DNA of 64,000 nt, taken from contig BCKK01000009.1 in the NCBI GenBank assembly GCA_001600615.1, positions 186,156 through 250,155 of the forward strand. Direction: 5' to 3'. The stretch is from Dioszegia crocea (Eukaryota > Basidiomycota > Tremellomycetes > Tremellales > Bulleribasidiaceae). The position numbers and the translations under genes were made by a program. This document shows positions 33,683 through 46,300 of the stretch, one piece after another. The notes under the pieces are model-generated. The model had not been told where the DNA came from. It made no database searches and saw only the letters and a program-made list of their open reading frames with translations. The first letter of the stretch is position 1; every line of letters starts with the position of its first letter.

Positions 33683-36005
33683 CTAATCTTTATGATCATC
33701 ATCTTCCCCAAACGTCTTGGCAGGGATGAAGAATGTCAATACACCGCCCGCTTCGTTGACTTCCCCTGGCGAGGTCAGCCATGTCTTCTTCAACAACTCG
33801 TCTTAGTGGAGAAGCTAACTGACCTATGTAGACATAGGCGATCAGGCAGTGATTTTCACAGACGCCTGCAGAATCAGCTTTGCACCTAAATCCAATCGGG
33901 GACAGTATCGGTTCCTGGCCAGTTTTCATCTTATTCTCCGTTCATGTCCCTCATGGGCCTCATAGCCAGCTCCATCTCCTCCTCCATGAGACCTTACGTC
34001 CTCATACCAGATCAAGCTCATCTCTAATCCGCACTCAGTCCTTACAGCCCTTTGCAGCTGACTCCCAAGACGTCCCTCCACATCACGATATCCGACCCTG
34101 CCTTGTCGCCAAACCCGGAGCAACCGCTAACCCGAGTATCCCGCTCTCAACCAGAAACTGAACCCACACCCGAACCCGGACCCAGCCCAGCCACAAAAGC
34201 ACTCACAAGCAATAGCGACTCCGCCAACTAAATGACTAGTCAAAAACTTCTGCATTGCCCTGATGGGTACGACAGCTGAGAACATCTTATCTTTCGCTGG
34301 GGGTTCTTCTTCGCTTTCTTCCGGGTCTGGAGCATCAGCTTCTTTCTCTACCTCCACAATTTGTGCTTTGGCCGACAGGAGGGAACGTGCCAACTGACTG
34401 TTCTGAGAAGGGATGTGTAGATTTTCCCATGTAGTGATCAGATCCACACCCTTTGAATGAACCGAAAGTTCCATTCGGCCTTCCTATCTTATCAGCTTAT
34501 TTCCCACCCTTGACACAACCCCGCAATGGAGGAAGGACAGAATCCGAGTCCAGAGAGAATAGCTCACATGATTGGCCGAAATTTTGACATCCTCCGCCAT
34601 GTGTCCCAGCCGCCCTACGATATTTCTCAGATCCGTCAGACTAGGCAACATGAGATGAATCTATGATATAAGCTTGTTACCTTTGCCGAAAGAGATGCGG
34701 AGCGATTCAGCTCACATCCGGAGGTGGACACAATGGCTCATTCAGCTCTCCTTGCCTTTTGACAGAGAGGACATGGACGTTGATTTCGTGTGAGATTTGC
34801 ATGGGTTTATGGGAGAGTTGACTCTGAGGCGTATCAGCTGTTGATACTCCGTAATTGAAGAGGCAGAGAAATCGGCAGCTGGCCAAAAGCAGAGACATGT
34901 GATTGTGGTGTTCGTATCTTCCCGGTCTGTCCAGCTGACAAGCCTGCCTCCAGCTAGACAACACCCGATCGAGGATGAATGTAAGAGGAAGGAGTGCAGG
35001 TCGGAAAATTGACTGTGATCAAGGTGAAGGAGGACAATCCAAAGACGAGAGGGAAGGTCCCACTCACTCGTCCCCGAATATCAAACGCCCAAATCGCCTG
35101 CTTGTCCCTCTTATTCAACTTCAAGCTCACTTCGCCTTCTTCTAGACTGGTCGCGTTGCGGGGGTCGGCACCCATGATACCATCGGCCACTGATGAGTTA
35201 GCCTTGTATTCGCAATGCAGGCAGATATGCCGGACTGGATGATGACGAGGACGAGCAGGGGAGGAGGGGGTCAGGGAGGGGCGGAATAGGGAAAGAAGGA
35301 AGAGGAGGAACGCCGGAGGAATGTACAACAGCTCCTAATTCTTGTCCCGTTATATCCGAGAGCATTGAGACGGTAGACACAGGAGACGAGGTCAACAGAA
35401 AAGAAGTATAGTTCTTGGAGATAGTAGGTTCCAGACTCACCAGAGCTATCGGCACTTCTGAGTACTTTGAGCAGAGCGTCCAGGCTTATCTCGAGCCATA
35501 TTTCATTATTGTTATTCGACTCCACTCGGAAGTTACTGAATAGCGTGTCCTATACAGTCAGCTGAACCGCCGATGCATTATGAAGGTCATAGCTGATAGG
35601 GGCGCCTAGGGCGAAGTGGATTTGAGGAAGGAATGTGTTGTGGTGGAGTTGAGGGAAAGAAGGGTTGACTAACCACTTTCACTTGACTACATGAATCAGC
35701 TTGAGTCAGGCTTATAGGGGAGAACACCGTTGCCGTTCTCTCAGCTGATAAGAAGGGAGAAAGACTCACGACCATACCTGTACCCCATCCTTATTCTCAT
35801 TCCCGGGTACGATAAAATGAACCTGATTTTCCGACAGACGAATCACGCATGTCCGAGCTAGAGCAGCGAGGGAGCGGATGATCTCTAGCATCAAGTCAGC
35901 TCATGACCCTGTCATATCTTCCAGTGAAGGGTACGGAGGAAAGAGAGGGGGATCCAGCTCACTGTGCAGGAGGGAAATGTTGGCTATCTGAGTTCGGAAT
36001 CGCAT
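33683..36005 (-). CDS. HUS1: DNA-damage checkpoint clamp subunit HUS1
   Basis: Hus1 with Rad9 and Rad1 forms the 9-1-1 sliding clamp, loaded at damaged DNA to activate ATR/Mec1 signalling. The gene is broken into about ten exons. They assemble as MRFRTQIANISLLH|KIIRSLAALARTCVIRLSENQ, VHFIVPGNENKDGVQVWS, DTLFSNFRVES..NNEIWLEISLDALLKVLRSADSS, IHLMLPSLTDLRNIVGRLG..KISANH, MELSVHSKGVDLITTWENL, and a Glu-rich linker. MFSAVVPIRAMQKFLTSHLVGGVAIA follows, then CVCENHCLIAYVYI and GEVNEAGGVLTFFIPAK. Each piece aligns in order with human HUS1 (MKFRAKI..., LAKTCTLRIS, NNEIYLEL). The stop is at 33683. The intron before CVCENHC is long (33866-34206). The last junctions are fixed by the typical LTFFIPA ending. 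About 350 residues. Confidence 0.87.
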
Positions 36006-36392
36006 TTCGGCCAGAGGGGCATGTCAGACGTGTGATTTTCGCAGCGTGGTGCCGGTATGATCTTGTGTGACAGGGTAGGATGTTGGTGGCCTGTAGCGAG
36101 GATCTATAGGTAGGCTTTGTTCTATTAAGGAGGTGTAAGAGAGTATGGGTTGAAGGTGAAGGAGGGTGAAGGGGAAGATTTTTGGACAACCTCCACCACG
36201 CGTCAAAGCGCAACTATGGCCATGGGAAGGCTTGCTGCTTCTTTCCTTCTCGCCCTTGGAGCTTGGACGCTCTACGGCCTGGAGCAGATGTTGATATACG
36301 GACAGTAGCCACGCCCATCCTCGCTCATCGCATACATTCTCATCAAGGGTATAATACAAGACTGAAGCAAAGTTTATTGTTCCGCATAAGGC
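36006..36392. other. Intergenic: HUS1 promoter and v-SNARE 3' end
   Basis: Holds an ACGCGT hexamer at 36198-36203, about 195 nt upstream of HUS1, the core of the MBF (MCB) site used by fungal G1/S and DNA-repair genes. The same hexamer also occurs elsewhere in the window. Confidence 0.35.
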
Positions 36393-37461
36393 TCACTCCT
36401 TCTTGGTGAAGCTACACTTGATCAGCCTCTTGTGTATATCAGATTGACAGAGGTAACTCACTGTTGAACGATAGGGACGATAATGACCACTAAGAGAATG
36501 GCAATTCCGACTCCGATCGCAACTCTCCACTAAGCCCTGTCAGCTGTTGTCGAACGCTTGCAGCCCGCAGAGGTAAGGCGCAAACTCACCTTCATGTCCT
36601 TCAGCCACATTTGCTTTCTCATCTTGTTGGCACCTCGACGGAAACCTTGAGCGGAGGCAGCGAGGGTGTCTGCGGGGCGAAAGGTGGAGGTAGACGTAAG
36701 AGCAAGACGTGTAGAACGAGAAAGAGGTAAAATCAGCGTTGTTCTGTATTAAGGCTATAGAATATACTCACCAGTCTTGTCCTGTAGCGCATCAAGTCGT
36801 TCACCACGCTCGGCAACTTTGGTTCTGACAGTCAGCCCAATTCATATGGGGAGAAGGGGGAGTTCGCCCTGCCAGTAAAGGAAGCTTACATGTTCTCGTG
36901 CATGATCCCGACCGTATCGTCAATCTGGGCTTGGATGTCTTGCATCTGCCAATGTCAGCTACCAATCAACTGTCATAAGAGCCCCAAGGTCGAGTTATGG
37001 CCCGTAGTCAAGGCAAGGGGTCCCAGCCCCATATTACCGACCCCTCTCGTGTCCCACGCAAGGATCGTACGTCCATGGATGACCGAAATCCGAGCCTCGT
37101 CCTCCCATACTTCCAGATACCATAGTCAAGACCCTCAGAACCTCGAGGTCACCACAGCAGACCACTAGCTTCCGCAAGCCTTTTGACACCCCAAAACCAT
37201 AGACCTCAAAGCTGAAATCATTGAACATACCTTCTTGTTCCCGCCCGGAGCCTGCTGTCCCACTCCAGGGCCCTTGGAGCCAGAAGGGATATAAGGGTCA
37301 TAGGGTTCGCTAGACCTGTATGTGTCAGCTATCGAACAATCAAAGAGAAGGGCCGGGGTCAGCATCTGTTCCTCGCGGAAAGGATATCTTCTCGCCCGGG
37401 CATTTCCTCTTGACACCCTCGATGTGTTTGGGTTGGAGAAAAAGGTAGGATCGACTTGCAT
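36393..37461 (-). CDS. Synaptobrevin-type v-SNARE (SNC1/2)
   Basis: An R-SNARE that drives fusion of secretory and endocytic vesicles with the plasma membrane and Golgi. Exons give [57 protein letters not shown] (R-SNARE core with the central Arg), [27 protein letters not shown], then the TM anchor [21 protein letters not shown] and HFTKKE. The last exon encodes only a few residues. Introns fall at typical R-SNARE positions. The 5' end is uncertain. The ATG at 37461 gives a continuous frame adding about 47 basic/polar residues before SSEPYDPY, longer than usual v-SNARE leaders, and an intron-like end (gctgacacatacag) sits just before SSEPYD. A short spliced leader is therefore likely, but no in-phase consensus donor was found. 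Confidence 0.82.
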
Positions 37462-37832
37462 TGTTGTGTAGTTTGTATCGGGTTGGGTCAGGCAAGAGTG
37501 GATAGTCCAGCAGAGTACTAAGTAGTGTGCGAAAGCTTTGAGCCAAGGAGGTGAGAGCAGAGAGCGGTGCCGACAAAGGCTTGACGTGAAAAATTGCTCA
37601 AAGGGGTAATTTGCGCTCGACGCGTCCTTGGGGCGTCATACCGCGCCTGTCCTGTGTAAGCAAAGCTAAGACTCAATCGTTGTATATAGCTACAAGGTAT
37701 CCCTTCTTTCTAATCTACCTTCTACCTATGGAAGAATTGGGCTACATGAAATGGCCATCAGACTCGATGGGGTCGGAGACGTCGACCTCATCCAGAAATC
37801 CGCGCGTCCTCTACCTGGACCGTACCCACAGC
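37462..37832. other. Intergenic: v-SNARE promoter and Fbp1 3' end
   Basis: No gene seen. Contains another ACGCGT near 37619 and a short AT-rich stretch. Confidence 0.4.
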
Positions 37833-40800
37833 CTACCTCACCTCCCCTCTAGGTCCTTCATCAGGATCATACCTCACCCTCTGTCCTCGTCCACTCTCTA
37901 CAACCCCTACTCTCTGTCGACCACCCTCCCCAACCTGCCCCGAACCCGACCCTGACCCTGACCCCGCCCCAAAGCCCTCATCCGCCCACCCAACCATCTC
38001 CGCCACCCACCTCAAAGGACTCCCCTCACCCACAACACCCGGTATACTCAAACTGGGCCGTCTCAATCTACCCGCTAGACCAGTAAGGGCACTCGACACT
38101 GATCCACCCCTCTCACGCCCTTGGGTGAGGTATGATGAGAATGAGTCTGTTTGGGGTTGGGGTTGAGTCTGGGTCTGAAGTGGGTGAGAGTTGTCGTAGA
38201 TACTCCCAGTAGATGCTCGATTATGTCCACCGGGTATATGCGTATATCCCGAGGACGACGATGCCGTGGGATAAGCTGAAGGTGGGAGATGAGGCGACGA
38301 AGAGCGGGAGAGGGAAGAAGGAGGAGGTGAGCGCCGGGGAGATATTGTAGAGGCTCGATATCGGCCCAAGGGCGGAGGAGGGGATGGTGTAGAGATAGGC
38401 GGGATAGGTGATGGGGAAGTTGAGTCGGGACGAAGGCTTAGGTTCGGGCCTGCGGGTCGGACTTCTCCACTACCCTCTCGGCTCATACTTCCACTCCGAC
38501 CCCCAATGCCACTGGGCCCAGAAACCACGTCACCATGGCCATAACTCCAAACCATCCCTGAACCAGGTTCAGGACCCCATACCGGCCCCACCCCACCTCT
38601 ACCGCCTGGACGTTCAGACGGATACCCACCCGGAATCCTTAATCTCTCTTCTTCACCTCGCCCATATCCTTCCCCACCCACATTTTCAACGTCTTCCCCA
38701 CCTGAGCCAAGCCGGGTATAGGGGAACACCGCCGGATTCCCAATTCCACTCTCTCTTGGACCTCTAGGATGACTTCTCAATGCCGGACCACCTCGTCCTA
38801 TACCCAATATAGGTCCCGAACCCGGACCCGAACCCGAACCTGAAGCTACTCGAGCAGAAGGTGGAATCGGTAATGTCGGCGTGGATACTCGACGATATAC
38901 TTGATCTCCAAGTTGAGGTTGAGGCTGAGGTTGGGGTTGTGGTTGAGGCTGAGGGTAAGGGTAAGATTGGGGCTGAGGTTGATTTGTCGGTTGGGAAGAT
39001 TGGGATTGCCAATATCGAGGATATTGTCCCGGTTGTATTTCCTCAGGCGATCTCGACCTTTCTTCTTCCATATCGAAAGAATAAAAATCTCTTGAGAATC
39101 CACCACCCTGTCCGCCAATCCTCCCAATCCTTGCCATCCCTCCAGACCCTGACCCTGACCCGGCCGTATCCTCACGTTCGAACCGGTCCGTATTCAACGC
39201 AGGTGCCAATCCCCACGTGGAAGCAATATGAGCCGATAGCCGACTTTCTTCACCATCTCGTCGGTTGACAGGTGTATTGCCCAGTCCTGATCCGCCACGC
39301 CGATAATCACGGGCATAGGCCGGTCCGACATGAACACCACCTTCACCATGACCTGGACTATAGCCTGGTAAAGGGAGTGAAGAATCTGAATCTCCTGATC
39401 CTCGTCGGGTTGAAGTATCGGATCCGTTCCCCCCACCACCACCTGCTGTGTTGGCTTGTTGGAGCGTGTTGAGATAGAGACGGAGGGAGTTTATGCCGTG
39501 GTATGAGTAGACGCAGAATGAGGCGGCTTGGTGGTCGCTGAATTCCTGCGTGGGTCAGCGAGTGTTGAGGGAAGGAGTGATAAGGTTGGATGAATAGGAT
39601 GAAGAAAGGTGGGAAGTTGGATTTCCGGGTGAAAGGTCGTTGTGTAGAAAAGAAGAAGGCTTGCGAGAATCGGGTAAGGGGAAGAACGTGATTAAGAGGA
39701 TCGAGGAATCATGAATAGGAAGGAGTAGAACCGATCCCCAATCCAGTCCCTCTTTCTCCATCGTACCATCATCGTAATAAAGAATCCCAAATATTGAGGA
39801 AAGGTTGAAGAAGCTGAAACTAATCCCAAAAAGCCAAAACACTCACAGCAGGCACATCCTTCCTAAACCTCTGAAGTTCTTCATTCCTAAACGCCTTCAC
39901 ACCCGTCAAGCTAAGATGTACCAAGCTCAAAAGTCGATTAAGCAAGAATGTAATAGCCCTCACAGAGATATTATCACAATAGCTCAAATGGAGCTTTTCA
40001 AGTGAAGTGTGTCGTTCGGCCAGAGCGTAGATTGCTTCGTCGGTTAGGTTTACGACTTTGACGAGACCGATACGGCGGAGTTTGGGGACGTTGGAGGAGA
40101 GTTCGTGGACTGATAGGTCTGTAAGAAGGGGGCAGCCTGGGGGGTTAGCTGGATCTAGCGGGGGATGGGGTATGGTTGTGGTTGTAAGGAGGTTCGGTGA
40201 GCGGAGTGCGGAATTGTGGGTGAGGCTTGGGTGGTGTGAGAATGTGAGGGCTTGGAAATGGGATTAGGGAGAAAAGTAGGGTTTAAGGTTCTGGGTGTCT
40301 TAAGATAGGACAGACCAAGTGGAGAGAACAAAAAGGAGCAGGGCTGAGGCTGAGATGCTTCGACCTGAGCAGACAGAAGAGGGTGAAAAACGGAGTGTTA
40401 AGAAGGAGCATGAAGGGAGATGAACACCAAAGGAGGGGAAAGAGTAAACATACAAGCAACATCGAGGTATCGTAGTCGAGTACAGCTCCGGGCGATCTTT
40501 GTAATGGCGACATCGGTAATTCTGTCGGATTCAGTTGGGGTTCTTTCTCATCGCAAGGCCGTCCACTCCTGTCCGAATGGCCCCGAATGGCCAACAACTC
40601 TGCACAAGCTGATTCACACTCGTCCAATCCTCCAGCGGGGTGATCCAAAGTCCCATCCCTCCGCTATCCTCTTCCTCTCCAGCGCCAGTATTCTCTCCCA
40701 CAATCCCAAACCCCCCAACCTCGACCAAACCAATTACCCACCCACCCCAACCCAGCCTAGACCTAAAACTCACTGTACCAAATGTCCCAAATGCAAATGC

Positions 40801-42739
40801 AACAACCCCTTTCCCAATCTCGCAACAGCCTCCAATCCCCTATCTCCAACTTTTACACATTTCGCCAGCGTCAACTTCCGAATTTTAGGAGCACACCGTA
40901 CCAGATTAATCAACGCCAAATCGTCCAATTCCGAACATGATGTGAAATCAACCGTACGGAGGACGTCAAATGTTGGCGCTAGAGGTCGAAGTAGTGTCAA
41001 ATCGATCTTTCGGCGGTCTCTGTCGATATAAGAGTCTACTGTAGATGCGCGGTTTCGATAGTTATATCTACCAATTGAGAGTGATGGTGAGAGTAATGGT
41101 GGAGACAGAGTCGAAGGGGCATCGAATGTGTCTCCTCCTAGTCCATCCGCCGTACTCGCCGGTTCGGCACCTTGACTCAAACTTAAATCTGGATGTTTCT
41201 CCAAGTATCCTACCCAGCCAGCATAGCTTCTCCGCAGTATCGAGTCATTCGGCTCATAATATAAACCCGGGAGGTCAGGGATTCCACCTCCTCCAGTGAA
41301 ATTAGCATTTTTGCCTAATTTTAATTCTCGGAGGTGGATACAGTTGAGCCAGATGGCGTAGAGGGAAGTATCGCGTAATTGGGGTAAGGACGCGATGTCC
41401 AATTCGAGGATGAAGGGGCAGAGACGGGCGAGGTGGATGATGGAATCGTCTGTGATTCGATGACAATCAGCCACTTTCATCTGTGGTGTCAGCTTCCTGT
41501 GTCCAAAACCTATGAGCAACGTCTAGCTGGACGCACCCTTCTCAACATCCTACATCCCTTCGCAATAGCCTTAACACCCTCATCTCCCACACTCTTACAC
41601 CCGCTCAAATTCAATCCCTGTAATCTCGGACATCGCCTCCCCAGAACTTTCAAGACTGAATCATCCACCGCATCCGAACTTGCCATATCAATAGCGACCA
41701 AATCCGGCATTTCATCAATCACCGCCCGGAGTGCCGATGCTGACACCTTCGAACATCCAACCATTGTGATTCGTTCCATCCGTGTACAAACTCTGAGCGG
41801 GACAAAGAGCTCGGACGGTAGTTCTGAAGCGATAAGGTTGAAGTTCATTCGTCGGATTTGGGTGTGGTAAGGGAGGGAAAGATTTGTTGGGGGGGAAGTA
41901 AGGAGTCGGCAGAGACTTGCGAGTTGGGCGACAGACGTTATGCTTGGTCGAGCATATAGAAGGGGGAAGGCTGAGAGGCACCATGTTCGAGAGACGAGCA
42001 TTGCCGAGAGGAGGTGTCGGGTGGGTACTAGGCGGAAGATCTGGTGTGTCAACTAGGGGGTGCGGGTATGGATAACCTTGGTCGAGCTTACGTGCATCAA
42101 CACCTCTTCTGGCAGAGTCCCAGCAACCCCTTTACCCTCCTCGACAACCCTCTTGCCCACAGACGCTTTCCTTCGTTGTCCCCGACCCAAATCGGTAGCT
42201 CTCCCTTTCCCCTTCCGATCCACCCAACCCACTGAAACCGCCTTACCTTCTTTCCTCAATTCATACCCTTCCTCCTCATCCTCTTCACCATCAGACACAC
42301 TGGTCGTACTAGGCGTAGCGGATTTCCGGGGATACCCATAACCGCCTATTGCAGGATAGGGGTTATCGACGTATGAAAATGAGGGGTATTTGGGTCGGTC
42401 AGGTCGAGGCGATGGCAGGGGGCGGGAGTGCGTGTGTGAAGCCAAGGAAGCTTCAGTCAGAGCAGCAGTCTCAGCGAGAGGCGATGGGGGTGTTGGGGTA
42501 GGTAGCGTGCGAGCGAATGGCACAAAGTTGTAATTTTCGCGAAGCGTGGAATCGTAGTCGGTATATTCGTCACGTCGGCTCGTCCGCGGGTCAGACCATG
42601 ACTGATCTTCATTTTTATCCAGAGCTAGGCGCTGCGTTTGCTGTATGAGTGAGGCGTACAGCGGAAGACGGGAGGACGAGGATAGAGGAGGGGATGGTAA
42701 AGGTGAGGCAGGGTCCGAATGCGATCGATGCCTTGACAT
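37833..42739 (-). CDS. FBP1: F-box/LRR substrate receptor of SCF ligase, GRR1/Fbp1 type
   Basis: Recruits substrates to SKP1-cullin-F-box ubiquitin ligase; Grr1 in yeast links glucose to transporter and cell-cycle control, and Cryptococcus Fbp1 is its virulence-associated homologue. The start is MSRHRSHSDP (42739) with a disordered leader of about 200 residues. The F-box is at about 208-255, GTLPEEVLMH|IFRLVPTRHLL...LLYARP, completed only by splicing. Many leucine-rich repeats follow (NLSGCKSVGDEGVKAIAKGC, RITDDSIIHLARLC, LRRIGLVKVVNLTDEAI, LEKLHLSYCDNIS). The Grr1 hallmark after the LRRs, EFSDHQAASFCVYSYHGINSLRLYL, is clear. A very long disordered Gly/Ser/Pro tail of about 500 residues follows, including a Pro-Gln repeat, ending DEGPRGEVR. 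An intron-like end (gctgatcccaagcag) just upstream of the ATG suggests a spliced 5' leader. Confidence 0.85.
38911..38982 (-). repeat. Pro-Gln hexanucleotide coding repeat
   Basis: Imperfect six-base repeat (sense CCTCAG-like units, plus strand gaggtt/gaggct/ggggtt) encoding a PQPQPQ run broken by Ser/Tyr in the Fbp1 tail. Likely variable in copy number. Confidence 0.75.
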
Positions 42740-43381
42740 TGTGAAGTATCTGCTTGGGATCAGCAAGATTCTCAGAGGGTCACTATGTTAGTTGTATGTC
42801 TTTTGTGAAAACGAACCTAGTACAAAGTCAAACAAGAGGATGGTGAGGTATCACAAACAGTTGCGAGTCACCCTTTGTCGAGCGGAAACGGAGGATAAGG
42901 TGGAAGAACCTCAGACTGCGCAGTCCAAGCTCATTCTCGGTGTTAGACTCAGAGATGGGGAGTTTATAAGCTTCGATATTCGGGTTGAGAATATTGCTGG
43001 TACTGGGCGCTGAGTGGCAGGTCCGAGAACAGACGACCGGAGAGTTCTGGTGGAGCTTGTCGTCGGCTTCCTTTGTCGCTTCCGCTCGTTCCTTTGCTCT
43101 GGTCAAGTGGGTATTATCGAATACACTGCGGATGAACGAATACAGGTCTAGCCCGGAGGAGGATATAACCTGGGATACTGGCACTGGACAGCCCTTAAGT
43201 GTGACAAAGCGATCAAGCACAACAAGGTTGTCAGCAAAACAGCTCGCTCCGGGTGAGATAAAGTTTTTAAGTTTGTGCCATTTTTCATGAGGAATGACGA
43301 TGTGGCTTGTGGGACGATCATATGGCTACCAGTAAGTCCAGTGTGTAATAACTTCCTTTGATATCTAGCAAGATCCATAGC
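42740..43381. other. Gap between NEO1 and FBP1, unresolved frames
   Basis: Both strands are open for up to about 130 codons. One minus-strand frame (43220-42828) includes DLYSFIRSVFDNTHLTRAKERAE; the opposing plus-strand frame is equally plausible. No motif decides. The segment may be the long 5' leader of FBP1 with an intron near 42745-42810, or a small unrecognised gene. Confidence 0.35.
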
Positions 43382-46300
43382 CTATATCCCAGATACCTTG
43401 GTATATGCCGCCGGTCTCAATCTCCCACCTACAACTTTGAAGATATACAGGGGGAAACTTGAGATGGCTACGATTATACCGACTTTATAGGCGAATCGGG
43501 AAGTGAGGACGAATGACAGGTCTGGAAAGTTAGCATTGGTCCATTTTTAGGTATAGGCGGGGTTGAGCAGGTAGAATGGGGAGATATGAGGTGGGTCCAT
43601 GATACCAGGGGGACTTACCAAAGTACGCCGGTAAGAAGAGCATACTTCCAAAATATACCAAACCCGTCCCGACCTCACTTAAAATCATGTAGCTATGCCA
43701 AGTTGTAATTTCCAATGCAACCATGATGAGTTCATTAATCACCAAAGCGGTGTAGGAAATGGCGACAATGTGTAGGAACTCAGATTCGAACAAGAGGAGA
43801 GAGAGTAACATGATGATTCCGCCTGATCCATCAGCTGATTGTTCCCCTGAGTCTCAGTCAAGGTTGGCGTACCTTGATACACCGAGATTGTCAACCAAGT
43901 GAAGAATGTCTTGTAGCTCAATGCTCGGCCCTATTCCATGAGCTCAGGTTCCACAAGTATCTGTGATCCAGCAACTCACCTTGGTCAGTTCTTTATATAG
44001 CTCCGGATAAAGCATCGCCAAATCCTCATTGACATCTCTGTCCAGAACGAGCGAGAAGACAGGGGCCATGGTGTACAGCGTGGCATATCCAACTTGAAGC
44101 CATCCTTGATAGAGAGCGATGGCTGCGAAGTGTCAGCCACAACCTCGCGCTGCATATCCGAGCGACCAGTAAACCGATAGACGGCCACTTACGGGCGAAA
44201 AAGAAGATGCTGCTGAACACAGCCTGAATAACGGCGATAATCAATCCTCGATGAATGACGAATTGGCTTAACTTCGCACTCCGCTTATAGCTATTTCGAC
44301 CATGCCACAAGAGTAATTTAGCAAGGTGGGAGAATTGGGTGATTGAAAAGTCGGCAGCGAGAGAAGCTTGTTTGCCTTCTTTGCCTACGATTCCAATACC
44401 TGGTGAGTCAGCTTAGTCCACATGCCAGTTCTAGAACACGCGAGAGAGAGTCTTCTTTTCTGCTTCCCATCTCATTGGACATCCGCCTGTGTCCTCGGTT
44501 GGAGACAGAGTTGGGGTGAAATGCGAAACGGCCAATATAACTCACCAACATCCGCCGCCAGAATCATGCTGACATCATTCCCTCCATCTCCGATACAACA
44601 AACCGTCTTTTTCGTATACTCCCTGATCAACCTAGCGACATCGGCTTTTTGAGTAGGTGAGCAACGACAAGCGACAACAGCCGGAAGTTGGGTAGCGAGA
44701 GTGATGAATTCAGTTCGGAATTGGTCTAGGCATAGCTACAAGTCAGCATTCACCCAACAACGACGACAGCCCAAATCCTAAGAGGACAACATTATGGATA
44801 GAGGATGACATACCTGTAATGATTCCCCATCGATCACAAGACACGCATCAGGTTTTGCCCTTAGGAAATCTAAAACTCCCCTAACCTGATCCGCCGTCTT
44901 CACTATTCTCATCAGCTCTTGCTCTTCCTGCTAAAGGGGAAAAACTCACATTTCGCAACCTGATGTATGTACTGACCCCTCGCCACAAGTTTACTACTCG
45001 TAGCAATATTCGTCGCCGTCTCAATTTTATCACCCGTCAACATCCATATTTTAATCCCCGCATTCCGTATTAATTCCAACGTAGGTTTCACATCTTCTTG
45101 CAATTTATCCTCCACGCCAGTCAAAGCAAGTAACTCAAGATCACTCTCAAGATACCTGCTGACGACATCTGTGACTTTCTTCCCTCTCTCATCTCCTGCT
45201 CCTCCACCAACTTGAGCCGCCCTGTAGACCTCATCAAATTCTTCCCATACCTCCTTCGAGATCTTCTTTCTCGCCAATACCAATGTCCTCAATCCTTCTC
45301 TGGCCATATTCCCACATTCCTCCTCTAACCAATCATTCCTCTGAACCAATCCAGCCATCACTGTATCTGCCCCCTTTTGGACAAATGTAATCTCGCCAGT
45401 GGTAGTATTCCGCACGACAGCGCCCATCCGTTTAGATTCGGAAGTGAATGGGAAAATGGCCAAAATGTCGAATGTCATCGTTTGGAAAGAAGGGAGGGTG
45501 AGGGTCATGCTTGCTCGATCGCGAGATGAGAGGCGGACGCCGACACTTTCGGTCCATTCAACAATGGCCACTTCGTCAGGTGATGAAGCTTGGTATGTTG
45601 TTGTTCCGTCGTCGTTTAGGACTGGAGTCACCTGGTATATCAGCTTCTTATGTCTATGGGGTAGAGTTTGCAGCTGATATCCAAACTTACATTGTGACAA
45701 GTCGCCAGCGCCAAGACCGCATCCCTCACTCTCCCACTCATATCCCTTCTTGTCCGCTGCATCCCTGCTGACCCACTCCCAGGCCCTGTCGAAGTCATCA
45801 TTGACATCTGCCTCTTGCCCGCACCTCCCCCAGGCACAATGGAGTCCTCGGCCAAAGTCGAAATGAGGATATTGGTCACTTCATCCATTGAGTCAAACCC
45901 AAAGACGGCCGTTCCCATATGAAGTTTCTTCAATTCCATTTCTGACTGTATCAGCTTCTGACTCTTTTCGTCCTGATAGACTTTGTCTTCGCGCGTGCCA
46001 GCTTACCGTTTCTGGTTAATGTGCCAGTCTTGTCACTGAGAAGATATTCCACTCGACCCAGTTCCTCAGGTAAGGTACTGGTCCTTACTATGGTATTTGG
46101 TATTTCACGATCATGTTGGATTTGATGCGCGTAGACTGTTTTGCCCATATCGAGATTGACTCGTAGACTTTAAGATCAGCTAATGATATTCTCGCGAGAA
46201 TGAGTACCAGACAACTGACCTGATGGGGATGATTGACGAGAATAAGATGAGGAAGCGGAAGACGTAGATGTACCACCGTCCCCTGAACCCATCCAAAGCG

